Shown here piece after piece: positions 45,591-57,425 of a DNA stretch of 64,000 nt (positions are counted from its first letter, which is position 1; each line of letters begins with the position of its first letter). The position numbers were made by a program, and so were the translations under genes. The stretch comes from Cryptomeria japonica (taxonomy: Eukaryota; Streptophyta; Pinopsida; Cupressales; Cupressaceae): the NCBI RefSeq assembly GCF_030272615.1, contig NC_081406.1, positions 168,414,361-168,478,360 on the forward strand, in the 5' to 3' direction. The notes beneath the pieces were generated by a model. It was not told the DNA's origin and made no database searches. It worked only from the letters and a program-made list of their open reading frames with translations.

Positions 45591-46826
45591 TGCCGTACCA
45601 CTTTCGTTATCAACAAAAGCCTTAGAATTAGTTTTGAAGTGAACTTATGAACCTTGAACCATTTCACAAAAAAGTTCAATGGTTCAAGTTCATTTAGAAA
45701 GTACAACAATGAACAAGTGACACAAAACAATACCGAGAACAAGCAACAACAATGATTATTAAGCAGGAGCCTTTAACCATTGAACTGCTTGAACCATTTG
45801 AAAACTGGTTCAAAGTTAAAGTTCAGAAACTGACTTAAAACATATAGACATCCGCTTGTTATACAACAATACATTTCTGCAATGCACGAAAGACATTTCG
45901 AACCTTAAACCAAAAAAAAGGTTCACGGGTTCAAAGTTCAAAACGCATAACAATAATGTGCTTGCTTTTGTGAAGACAAAGACCGCTAATGACTTTTTTT
46001 CTAAAACGAGCTTTTAACCCCGAACCTATTGAACTTGTTGTTTTTTAGAAAGAGTTCATCGACTTAGGTTCAAAGACAAAGGAGAACAAAGGATGCGATA
46101 GAAATAAAGGCACAATAAGGCTACCCGCAAGTATGAAAATTCAAAATTGAAAATTGTAGGGGAGACTAACACAATGTATATATAATTTAGCATACTTAGT
46201 TCATAAGGGGATCTAAAATTAGGACCTATTAGTGTAATACCCTAAAAATGGTCATCTAAACCATGGGCCCCTAATCTTGACAATAACACCAAGGTCCTAA
46301 CCAAAGGCAATTAAATCAACCTTGAGCACCTAATTAATTAATTCTTCACTCATTAATGTTACATGGCAAATTAATCAACCAATATTAATTAAATATTTAT
46401 TTAATTAATTAAATCGTTCCAAGTAAATCATTTTGTTCAATTATCCTATTTATTTAATTAAATATCCTAGCATATTTAATTAATAAATAAATTTGCCATT
46501 TAATCATAAATAAAATAATTAATTTACAAAGAGAGATTTATCATAAAAAGAGGAATTAATCTGCAAAAGAAACTAATGAAATTGAGAGAAGAAATCAAAC
46601 TTAAGTTATTTCTTTTTCTAAATTGAGATAACTTGAAAATTAGAAAAGCAATTAAATTGAATTAATCATTTTCTCTAAAAATATAACTTAAAAGCTTTTT
46701 TGAGAAAATAAGTTCCCTTGCATTGAAAAGACTTTTTCTAAATTAAAATCTTGAATAAATTAAAGAAAAGTGCATGGAATCAACTAAATTTATCTCCAAT
46801 GCAAACTCAGACTTATAATCTGAATG
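45591..46826. other. AT-rich non-coding DNA with GAACC/GGTTC words
   Basis: No gene. From about 45640 to 46080 the words TTGAACC, GAACC and their complement GGTTCAA recur about 15 times. From 46300 on the sequence is built of TTAATTAA-like runs. The last five bases, GAATG at 46822-46826, would be the left target duplication of element K. Confidence 0.5.
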
Positions 46827-48313
46827 TGTAATGCCCCGCCTGGAAACCCTGAAGGGATAAAACTAAAACACAAGAATAGAGTGCAAATATTTATTTTTTA
46901 AAGTTAAAACAATATAATAATACATTGAGTTAACATTAAGTTCAGATTACACAACGGAAGACTTAACTAACTCCTAAAGGGTTTCCCAATGTGATTACTT
47001 GGTTCATTACTAACTCAACTCGCTCTAATTAATCCAATTAAGCTGATTAAACTTAATAACATACTTATACTTAAACAATGGTTAAATTTATTTGATAGGT
47101 TAAAAATATAGATAACATGATTAAGTTCATTCATGCAATTTAATCATACATTACATCCATTCTTAAATTAAAACATATGCCATACTTTAATTTTCCATAC
47201 ATACTATATTTGCATTAAAAGATGATGAATACTTTGTATTATACTAAGCCTACATTTTACATGATCCATATTACTGCATTTAATAAGATAACTTCATACA
47301 TGTATTTAAGATTAATATCATCTAATCTACATAAAACATTTCAGCCATAATGCCATTCATATATCCAAAATAAAAGGAACCAAATGAACACAAACACCAC
47401 ATAACAACGAATTGATATCGAAGTTCACCCCTAATGGGCTACATCTCCAGGTTTGCTCAACTGCAAGACCCCTCTAATAAATAATAGGGTGAAGGATACA
47501 TAAATTTTACATCAATTACATCTGGCCAACAAAGCATACATAAAAGAATAATACATATGACCACATCGGTCCAAAAGATACATGAATGATCCAAGAAGAA
47601 GAAAAGGGATCCATCTGAAACATGATATGGAGCAAATACAAAAGAACAACTGGAGCTCCAGCGGGACTAATTTATCACATTCCATCATAAGAAACCCATG
47701 GTTTATCATGAATATCAGGTACTCTCAAAGGCATGAAAAACCAAATATGACTCCACAACAGTGCTCTTAGCAAAGACAACACAAACTGCACACTAGTGAA
47801 CATAAGGGATGAGTGCCATCACATAACTTGGAATGGTTACCCTGGCATGTCGCCATAGGTCCCGACCCCATCCACTAGGTTACCCTAGCAACCTTTTCCA
47901 AACCTCTGGCCCATCCAAGTCTCATGTGGACCCAACACATCCTTTCATGAAGACAAGGTTATTGTTTTGCCATTTCTGGCCTTCTCACTGCATTTTGAGT
48001 TTGTACTAGCACTCATCCCATGCATGAGGCAAAATTATCTTATTTAGTGTTTTCATCTACTAAACTCCCTAATATACTATTAAGTTATAACTTATTTAGA
48101 CATACTTTTAATGGGTTACCCTACTACCACTTTTGGCGTTGCCCCCACATGAAAGTTGTTCTCCCATATGAAACTTGACCATAAAACAGATGAATTCCCA
48201 AAACCAAGGTAAACACAAGGACTAGTATACGAAGTTCAATACAGTAGAAATACCCACTTTGGCCAAAACAGTCCTCACATGAGGTGTACTGCCTGACGAT
48301 TCTCTAACTAGAG

Positions 48314-48474
48314 ACATGACCAACTACAGTCAATCACATAACAACATCCAACACTCGTATTTAAGGACATGACTAGATACAAAACAATCACATGAAAATA
48401 GTCAATACTCGAGATCAAGGACATTACCAATTACAAAATAACCAAATGACAATATCCAACACTCACAATCAAGG
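48314..48474. repeat. 53-54 bp tandem repeat, three copies, in K LTR
   Basis: Units begin ACATGAC (48314), ACATGAC (48367) and ACATTAC (48421) and share AACAATCACATGA-like and ATCAAGGAC-like words. The same array is in the other LTR at about 62896-63056. Confidence 0.7.
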
Positions 48475-48702
48475 ACTTGCCATTTTTGAAATCAAATGCG
48501 AATACAAAAAATAAAACACGCATTTGAATTAATCTATAATGACAATTATTTTTTCATATCACTAAAAATACAAATCGATCAAGGTTTCTAATTGATCTAA
48601 ATTTTCAAAATACAACATTTGAGAAATCACCATTTCTTAATAAATTAACTCTAAATTATAACTATATAATTTTAAGGTAAAATATTTTTAAAAAGATAGT
48701 GT

Positions 48703-50940
48703 GTGGATCTGCAATTTTTTGGGGTTATGGGCGACAACCGGTGTTTAGGGGCTTGGGAAGATGTTACATGGGAGGATCCACCTCATACCCCACAATGGGT
48801 TTTTACCAGAGGAAGATGGGAGGATAAGGCTCTTCAGGTTATGAAGCCAGATCGCAAGGGAAGGTTTAGGCCGGTTTCCAGGTACTTTCAGGGGTTTTTT
48901 AAACATCGGCGTCACTTTCCTGTGGTCAATTATGCTCGGTAGTTTGATTTTGATGGGAATTAAGGGCAGAGGAAGGTGAATCTAAACTTGAAATGGGGGA
49001 ATTCTCAAGGCGATAGTCATTCATTTGCATAGGTGGTTGATTCACAAAATATGGAGAAAGGAGTTAGGGTTTCGGCAGGAGTACCTGTCAAAGCGGGAAA
49101 CAAAGAATCAGAGGCTAGGGTTTTGGTTTCTGTGACTTAGGCGGACGGTCAGGTAAATTCAATTCCTAAGGAAGCTAGCCCCACTAAGGAAAAGGTAAGT
49201 AACTCTAGTGATCCTTCATCACACATTTGGGTACCGATTCCTTGCACTGATCTCCTAGGATCTTATGTTGACAAAAAAGCTTATTCCCTACATTCAAATG
49301 CTATTACTGGGGAACTCTTGGGGGATCAAATTTTCTTGTCCAAACTTTATAATAAGTTGTAGAAACGTTGGGCAGATATACATTATTTTCAGCTTCTTTC
49401 AACCAATACTTTTATTATTGTTTTCGATTCTCCTTTGGTTCGGGATAGGGTTTTGGATTCTGCTCATCACTAGTTTGGGAAGCACTTGCTTTTGGATTTT
49501 GCTTGGAAGCCTTTCTATGTTCTTGCTAGCTCAAATAGAAAATTATCTCTCTTTTGGTTTGGACTGCCAAAACTTCCCTTTGAATTTATGGACCCTGATG
49601 TTCTGCAACAAATTGTTAATTCATTTAGTACTTTTGTCACATCCAATTTAGATTTTGTGGAGGGGGAGTTTCTGGTAAAAAATTATGTATTATTCAATCC
49701 TAAGACTGTGCACCCCCGTACTTGTAATATTAAGTCTCATGATGGGATTTGGCGTCAAAATATAGAGAAACTGGACTCCGAGCTTTTGAAATCTCCCCTT
49801 ATTTTAGATGCCCTATTATTTATGGATTTTAAGAAGAATCACCAGGTGAAGGGTCCAATAGGTGTTAATAATTCAAAAGATTTTTCAAATCCTTCCATTT
49901 CTCAGCCGAACTCTAACACTATGTTACATTCTTAGAAGATTATTGATAGAAATGGGAAAGATCTGAATAAAGTTGATTCTAGTTTTCAATTGAATTCTAT
50001 ATAGGCTATTGTTTCTCCTTCCATTAATAACTCAAAAGAAATTTCAAATCCAATTTTTTCTCAGCCAAACTTTATTAGGGGGGATTCTGAGAATATTTTA
50101 CATATTCAGGAAGCTATTGACAATAACGAGAAAGATGTTCGTTCAGATCTATACAACGAGGATTCTAGGTCTCTTTTGAATTCTAAATAGGCTGTTGCTT
50201 TTCCTTTTGAATCAGTAGCCTTGGATTCTTCTAAGAAAGATAATATTTGAAAGGTTTTTGAAGTAGAGATACCGACTGATTCTATCTTAATTGCTCAAAT
50301 CAAGCTCTTAGCTTCCAGTACTTCTACTTATGGTTCGTAAATTCTAGATAAGGAGAGAAACTTGGTTTTTAAGGAGATACCTGAAGTAATTGTGCCTGAT
50401 ATAGAGTTAGTTCAACAAGTGAATGAGATTCTGAATAATCATACTCCCCAAGGTGAGCAGGAGGTGGCAGATAGGGTTATTTTCTCTATTGATAGTGATT
50501 TAGGAGAAATTAATTCCTCTCTTCCTATTGTTCCAACATCAAATCCTTTTGAGATTTTGACTACTAAAGATTTGGGACTGGTTTATAAGTTGACTATTTT
50601 TTCTCCACCACAAAATGTTAAAGTTTTGCCAATTGTCCAAACCACATTGGTATTGTCCCCTCCTTTTGGTTCTCCTGGGAGAGGTAGACCTCCTAAAAAT
50701 GCTCAGACTCAATTATAGATTGATGTTGGGATATAGAAGACTCTATCTCTTTCTCCTGGGATTGGTCAGGGGAAGAAGTTGCTCTCTTTAGGCAAATGGA
50801 AAAAAGAGTGAACTACCTTTGACTAGTCCTCGTGTGACTAGGTCTGGGGCGGTTAAGAGGAATTTGCAGAATTGCTTTGGAGATAGCACTAAATCTTTGG
50901 ATATTGAGAAGACGGGAGTTTCAAACTCCCCTCAAGATCA
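48703..50940 (+). pseudogene. LINE ORF1, RNA-binding protein remnant
   Basis: Start MDLQFFGVMGDNRC near 48703. The middle part has SPLVRDRVLDSAHH and KLSLFWFGLPKLPFEF, resembling the DUF4283-type domain of plant LINE ORF1 proteins. A Ser/Asn-rich tail with repeated QPNS / ISQPN text runs to about 50940. No clear CCHC knuckle is seen. At least eight stops (e.g. 48940, 49138, 49933) break the frame. The protein would bind LINE RNA and act in cis. Confidence 0.7.
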
Positions 50941-53900
50941 ATGAAACTTATATCCTAGAATGTTAGGGGCTTAAATGCCCCTAACAAGATACACTTGATT
51001 AAGTCCCAGTTGGATTTAGTCAAGTGTGATTTGGTTATGTTGCACGAAATGAAATTGTCTAAAGAGTCTACTAATATGCTTTTCTCATCTTGGAAAAAGT
51101 GGAATACTCTTTCTTGCTCTTCTTCTAGTGCTTCTGGAGGTTTAGCATTATTATGGAATAATTATAATGTTGATGTGCAATTAGTCTCTTCGGCTGTAAA
51201 TTAGATGTTGTTCTTGGTTACCAGCAAAGTTTCTAGGGTTAAGGTCTGGTTGTTTAATATTTATGCTCCTTCGGGGATTCAGGGGAAAAATAATTTATGG
51301 AGGGATTCAATTAGGGTGGCTTCTCCTTTGAGGCAGGGGTCCCTTGTTGTTTTTGGAGGAGACTTTAATGCTATATTAGATCCAAGTGAAAAAAATGGAG
51401 GGATCTTAGCAAATAAAAGAATTATGGAAGGCTTTTGGAATTTCATTTTTCATATGGGTCTTTTTTATTGTAAATATCAAAATGGGATTTTTACTTGGAC
51501 AAATATGAGAAGGTATTTCTCACAAATAGCAGAAAGATTAGATCAGTTCTGACTTTTGGAAAATTGTTGGAATTGGATTTTGAGTTTTTTTCCTCTATTT
51601 TGCCTATGCTAGGATCCGATCATTTTCTGATTTCTCTCTGTATTTTAGAAGATAAGGCTCCCTTTTGGTCTCCTTTCAAATTTGAGCCTATTTGGTTTAG
51701 GGATGCCTCCTTCTTGCCTCTCCTTAGAAAATGGTGGGAGTCTGCTCCCTTCTGTTCAGGGTTTGGTATGTTTCAACTTGTCAAGAAAATAAATTTCTTA
51801 AAATTGAACATTAAAGAATGGAATATTTCACATTTCAAAAAGATTTTTGAAGAAAAATAGAGAATTCGAGATTTGATTGAAACTCTTAATAAGAACGTGC
51901 TTGATCATGGTATGGTTCCTCAGGTGTTTGATGAATTAAATTCTTTAAGAATAGAACTTGAAGAGATTCTGGCAAGGGAAGAGATATATTGGAGACAAAA
52001 GTCTACAGAAGTATGGTTGTCTGATGGGGATAGAAATACCAAGTTCTTTCACTCTTCTACTAAGTTAAAGAGGAGTAGAAACAAGATATCTTGCATTGAG
52101 GATTCTTTTGGGAAATTGCTTATAGAGCAAGAGGAGATTGCTTCGGAGGCAGTTATATTTTTCAAGTCATTGCTATCTTTTGAAGGTGGCAATTTTAAAG
52201 ATGATTTTATCTCTAATATACCATCTTTAGTATCTTCAAAGGACCATAGGATGTTGATGTCTCCTTTTTCTCTAGAAGAAGCTAGAATTGCAGTTTTTGC
52301 TATGAGTCTTGATAAGGCTCCAGGTCCAAATGGGTTTACTCCCTTATTACCATGATGGTTTACTCCCTTATATTCTTCTAGCTCTTGAAGAAAGTAGGAG
52401 AAATAGGTTAATTTTGAAGGAACTTAATACCATGATGGTTGCTATTATTCCTAAAAAGGAGATTGCTAAATCTTTTGCTAACTTTCGTCCTATTACTTTA
52501 TGCAATACCTTATATAAAATTCTTACTAAGGCAATTTCCCTTCGGTTATCCAAAATTCTTCCTAAACTCATTTCGATGGAGCAAGGTGGTTTTGTACCTT
52601 GTAGGGAGACACTGAAGGGGGCTATTGTGGCTCATGAGGTACTGCATTCTATCTCCATTTAGAGAATCCCATCCATGATTTTGAAATTAGACATGATGAA
52701 GGCTTATGATAGAGTTGAATGGAGGGCTTTAGGTCTTGTTTTAGAAAGATTAGGATTTTCTAGGGCTTGGGTCAAATGGATTAATGCCTGTATCTCTTCT
52801 ACAAGGTTCTCAATTTTAATCAATGGATCCCCTTATGGCTTTTTTTCCTCCTCTCGAGGTTTAAGGCAGGGGGTTCCATTGTCCTCATTTCTGTTTATAC
52901 TTTTAGCTGGGCTATTAAGGTTGCAAAAATGAAAGGACTTTGGTTAGGGGTGAAAATCTCAAGAGTGCCAGGGTCTATATCCCACTGCCTATTTGTAGAT
53001 GATACCTTGTTATTTGGTCAGGGATCTATGCGGGAAGCCTTCATCATTAAAGAAATTATTCAAAATTATTCTACTTTTTTAGGACAGAAAGTGAATACTG
53101 AGAAGTCAAAAATATTCTTTTTAAATACTCCACAATTAATCGAGAATAGATTATTGACTTTTTGGGGTTTTGAGCCTATTTCTCTTCCATGTACTTATCT
53201 GGGTATACCTTTCTTTATCAAATAGGATAAATTAAGCTTTTGGGATAAAATCATTTCTGTCATCTCAAAGAGAATTCTTCCTTGGAATCACAGATGGTTG
53301 AGTCTGGCTGGGAAAATTATTCTCATTAAGTCTGTATTGAATGCAGTTCCTATTTATCTCATGTCAGTGTTAAAATCTCCAAAGGCTGTGTTGGTAAGCT
53401 TGTAGGATACCCTTAGGTCCTTTCTCTGGAGTAGCAATAAAGATGGGAGGAATAAACTTCCTCTAGTGGCCTGAGATAGAGAGTATATCTTTCAAATTTT
53501 GAATTTACCTTCAACATTAGTTATGTGGAACTTCATATGTAAATGCAGATCTGTTATTTTACCTAGTCTCTCTTGGATTGTCCATAATGGCACAAATATA
53601 ATATTTTGGGAAGAAAGGTGGAATGGTTATCCTCCATTACGAAGCTTAAGGAATTGGTATCCTCTGATATCTATTCTTTCTTCCCTTTGGGGAGTCTTTG
53701 TGGGAGATTATTTTGATATAATACATAGTGGAAATTTGACGTTGGCTAAATGGAAATCTATTGAGTTTTTGGGTATTGATCAAGAGTTGAAAAGGTAGTA
53801 TACCAAGGTCTTGAGTGAAAGTGTGGTTATTCTCTCTGATTCTAAGGATGAACTGGTTTGGACAAAGAATATTTCTAATAAATACATGGTGAAGGATGGT

Positions 53901-55004
53901 TATAATTTTCTTATGAGGAAGAATGATCTTCCTTCTTGGCCTTATAAGCTTTTTTGTCATTCAACCTACTTGCCAAAAGCTAGTGCTTTTACCTAGTTGG
54001 CAGTTCAAGATAGGGTAGTTACAGGCATGAGATTGGATAGGCTTGGTATCACTGTTGCTTTCCCTTGTGTGCTATGTCATAAAAACTTGGAATCCTCTTC
54101 TCATCTATTTCTTCATTGTGACTTTACATATCAATGTTGGCAGTGGTTGTTTGATAAATTGAATTTGGATTTTGTTATGGGAAATGATCCGATTACCTTC
54201 TTTAGTTCTTGGCCATTTTTGTTTACTTCATCCTTTTATGCTTGTCTCTGGATTATTTCTCCATCTATTTTAATCTGAAATATTTGGTTAGAATGAAATA
54301 ACAGGATCTTTAGAAACACTAGCTCTTCTCTTCCAGAGGTCTTACTGAAAATTGAATTGTCCATTTATGAGGTTGCTTTGTCTCATATAAGCAAGAATTT
54401 AGAAAACCTCACATCTTTCTCATATTGGGATAGTAGGGTGACTAGGGTTTGGAGGATGCTATCTATCCTTCCCTCTCATGGATCAATTTTGAAAAAGGGT
54501 GATGCTTTAAACAAAAGAAATTTGGCCTCTTGGAAACCTCCTCCTCTTGGTAAGTTTAAATTAAACTTTGATGGAGCCTCTTGTGGAAATCCTGGCTTGG
54601 CTGGGGTAGGTATGGTGATTTTTGACCATCATATTCACATTATTCATGCTAGGTGTCACACAATTGGTAATCAGACTAACAATTTTGCTGAATTTAAGGC
54701 TTTGTCCTTGGGCTTGGAGTTGGCTATTTCCCTGGGAATTAAGGACCTCATTATTGAAGGGGATTCAATGGTGATCATTCAGAGTGTGTTAAAAAGGAAC
54801 TCTCATTGTTGGCAATTGCAGTATCTTCTAGATCATATTCTTCAGCAATTAGAATTCTTTGATTATTTCTTCATTACTCATTGTTATAGAGAGATAAATA
54901 GAGTTGTATATTTTTTGGCTAATCTAGCTATTGACAGTAATGCTAATTTACGTGATGTAAGTTCCGAACAAATTCCTGTTATAGTTTTGGAATTCTTGCA
55001 GTGA
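50941..55004 (+). pseudogene. LINE ORF2: AP endonuclease, reverse transcriptase, zinc-binding region, RNase H
   Basis: Starts ATG at 50941 (MKLIS, then TAG where Trp is expected, NVRGLNAPNK). Endonuclease residues are visible in VVFGGDFNAI (51349-) and GSDHFLIS (51617-). RT has [32 protein letters not shown] and LFVDDTLLFG (about 52990-53020). A zf-RVT-like Cys/His region lies at 54060-54150 (PCVLCHK, SSSHLFLHC), and RNase H at about 54540-54960 (LNFDGASCGNPG, NNFAEFKAL, IEGDSMVI, FLANLAI). A 24-bp tandem duplication at about 52328-52375 disrupts the RT between the GPNG box and the next block. Several stops and frameshifts; inactive. An RNase H at the end is typical of many plant L1 elements. 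Confidence 0.9.
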
Positions 55005-55670
55005 TATGAGGGTTTCTTGGTATCTGATTTTTGGAGTCTACTCTCTTTTGCCAGTCAAGGTAGTCATGTTTATTGTATATGTCTAGCTAGAAATGTGGCT
55101 CTATATGTGGGAAATTTTTCTCATCTATGTAGTTTGGTTATGAGCTGACATAGGCAGTAAGGGTGGCTATTTTTATTGGCTATTAGAGTGGCAGCTTAGT
55201 TTTAATATTGTTTATATCTAAAGGCTTTTTATTCTATTCTCGCATGAGGGAAATTTATGTTTCCTTTGATTATGTTGCACGAGAAGTTTGATGTGCACAA
55301 CCCTTTCGTATGAGGATTAATGGTGTACTAATTTTTGGCCTAGGTGGTGTTACTTCGGTACTTTTTGCAGAGGTAATGGTTTGGTATAATCATTATTTAT
55401 TTTATTTTCTTGGCTTATTTTGGATTCTGTATTGACTGGGATGCATCACTTGAAATGATTTTTTGGAAACTTGGCATTTGTATCTCTTCTTATACATGAG
55501 TGGATCATTCATTATTGTGCAAGGTGGTTTAATTGATAAAGGTTTTAGTTGCTTTCTATTTTGCTTCAACTATATATTGATTATTGGTGCAAAAGTTTGT
55601 TCTCATCTTTTACTTGCGTCGAAGGAAGATTGGTGAGTATTTTTCTCTGTGGTGAAGGTAATTATCTCTC
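55005..55670 (+). other. LINE 3' region, first part, non-coding
   Basis: Between the ORF2 stop and the next readable frame. T-rich; no motif recognised. Confidence 0.5.
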
Positions 55671-56334
55671 ATGTCAGTTACACTTCTAGTATATTGTGTT
55701 TCATTTGATTCACTAGTGGTAGAGATTGTTGATAATTATGGGTATGATTCTGAGAAGCTTGGGAGAGTTTTTTTATTGCATAATTTGGAGTTGGAGTCTG
55801 AAATTCGTAGGGTGGTGGGGAATCGTTGGTTTCTCTCTCCTTCTTTTATCCCTTTTTCAGAAGTTTTGTCTCATTTTTTAACTATATGTTATGATCTGTT
55901 GTGGGATAAGACTCTAGTCTAGCTTATTGCATCAAAATTTGTGGCTCCTCTATTGCTTGATATGCATTATCTTGGGTCAGCTTTAGATAGTTATAATTTT
56001 GATATGGGTACTCTTCCTTATGGGGGTTTCCTTTCTATTCAAGATCTCTTCAAAAATGGATACCGTGGAGAATTGCTTTTTGAAATTTGAATGGACCTAA
56101 TTTGTGACACTATTGATGAATCATTAAAAGTATTGGAGAGGTTGCTTTATTTCGTCTCTCCCTAGATTGTGAGGAGGGCACTGGATGTGTTAATCAGTCT
56201 ACATACTTTGATTAACTTATGTTTTATTTCATCTACCTCTCCTCTCTCGACTACTCCTATACATGCTCTTGATCCTCACAAAGTTTGGCCTACTCCTCCA
56301 ATTGAGAGCTCCAGTAGTTGGTTTATGGGTGATT
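55671..56334 (+). pseudogene. Unrecognised reading frame downstream of LINE ORF2
   Basis: About 220 codons readable in one frame from MSVTLLVYCVSFDSL to SSSSWFMGD, with three internal stops (near 55920, 56088 and 56163) and no frameshift. Leu-rich with acidic patches (LELESEIRRVVGNRW, LICDTIDESLKVLERL). I recognise no domain. Plant L1 elements normally end after the RNase H, so this may be an extra LINE frame, a transduced flank, or chance in T-rich DNA. Confidence 0.4.
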
Positions 56335-57118
56335 GATCACACATTTTTTGCTAGTATCTCTTACTCTTTTTTGCAGGTTGTCTATGGGAGGGTGGAATTG
56401 GAAGCCACATTGCACTTGTGGTCTAGGTTCTTTGGGTGGCTCCATTTGGTTCAAATTTCTTGGTTAGTTCCCAGTTTATGTATATGGCCTCCTTAAGTTC
56501 TTTTATTTGTAAAATCTCTTGTAAGGCAGTCATATGAGCCTATTTATATAACTGACATTATGTAATCCGAAAAGGTCTGCTCTTAGTCATGCAGATTTTT
56601 GGGGGCTAGGATTTTCTGGTGAACAAACTCATTAGTGGGATTTTGGTTTTCTTTTATGAGCCGTGACCAGAGGTTTTCTTGCCAGGGTTCTTTCCTTCGG
56701 TATGCTCTTTGAATCTTGTGTATAAAAAATATATATTAATAAAAGAAGTTTAGTGGAAAATCATCTTTTATGGAAAAAAAACTATATAATTTTGCCTACT
56801 CTCCAATACATAGAAAAATATAAATTAATCCATTGATTTCTCTAAAATGAAGACATCATTAAATTTCCAACTATATCTACTCTAATTATCCAAACTCATC
56901 TTATCCAAAATCAACTATATACTTTCCAATATATGAAAATATACATTTAAAAACTAAATTCAATAATTATTTTTCCAAATAAAATAATATTTTTCCTTTT
57001 CCAAAATTGAAATATCTAATCTAATTTATTTTTAAACCGAAATATATTTCCTTGCATGTATATAAAAAAAATACAAATTAAATATTATTTTTAATATATA
57101 TACATCAATTACTAATTA

Positions 57119-57142
57119 ATTATATATATATATATATATATA
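57119..57142. repeat. AT microsatellite
   Basis: About 12 AT units inside the K LTR; expanded to about 20 units in the other LTR (63544-63586). Confidence 0.9.
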
Positions 57143-57239
57143 CATTAATTAATAATTAATAATTTAAAATTACCATTAAAAAAACTTTTAAATAAAATAC
57201 AATTTATAAACTGCAGTTATATTTTATTTTATTTTTTTA

Positions 57240-57425
57240 ACACCAAGCCACCCATGTGGGATTCCCTTCCAAAGGGATGGTTGTTGTGGGGACCATGACA
57301 TGGTCTCCCAACAACCTGGGTTGTGAGGAGACCACGCAATGATCTCCACAACCATGGCCTCTCCCCATGGTTTGGGGAAGCCACGAATCTCCCCAACCAT
57401 GGGTCGAGGGCCATGGTCCCCCAAA
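57240..57425. repeat. GC-rich cluster of palindromes in K LTR
   Basis: A 185-bp GC-rich island in AT-rich DNA, packed with inverted repeats. The best is GGTTGTTGTGGGGACCATG at 57279-57297 facing CATGGTCTCCCAACAACC at 57299-57316. A second is GGTTGTG...GGAGA facing TCTCC...CACAACC. A third and fourth are built on CCATGG. The island is conserved at 63703-63897. Confidence 0.75.

Larger units (their letters stand above)
48674..56780 (+). mobile_element. L1-type LINE inserted in K LTR, 8.1 kb
   Basis: Flanked by the 13-bp duplication ACTATATAATTTT at 48661-48673 and 56781-56793. The other K LTR has the single uninterrupted site near 63240-63255. Order is ORF1, then endonuclease-RT-RNase H, then a 1.8 kb 3' part ending in a short A tract. 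Target duplication and A tail are typical of target-primed reverse transcription. It appears nearly full length but is decayed. Confidence 0.92.

Noticed and set aside
49265-49651. 128-codon frame overlapping LINE ORF1
   Set aside because: Out of frame with the DUF4283-like text at 49486-49935, which is the real ORF1 continuation.
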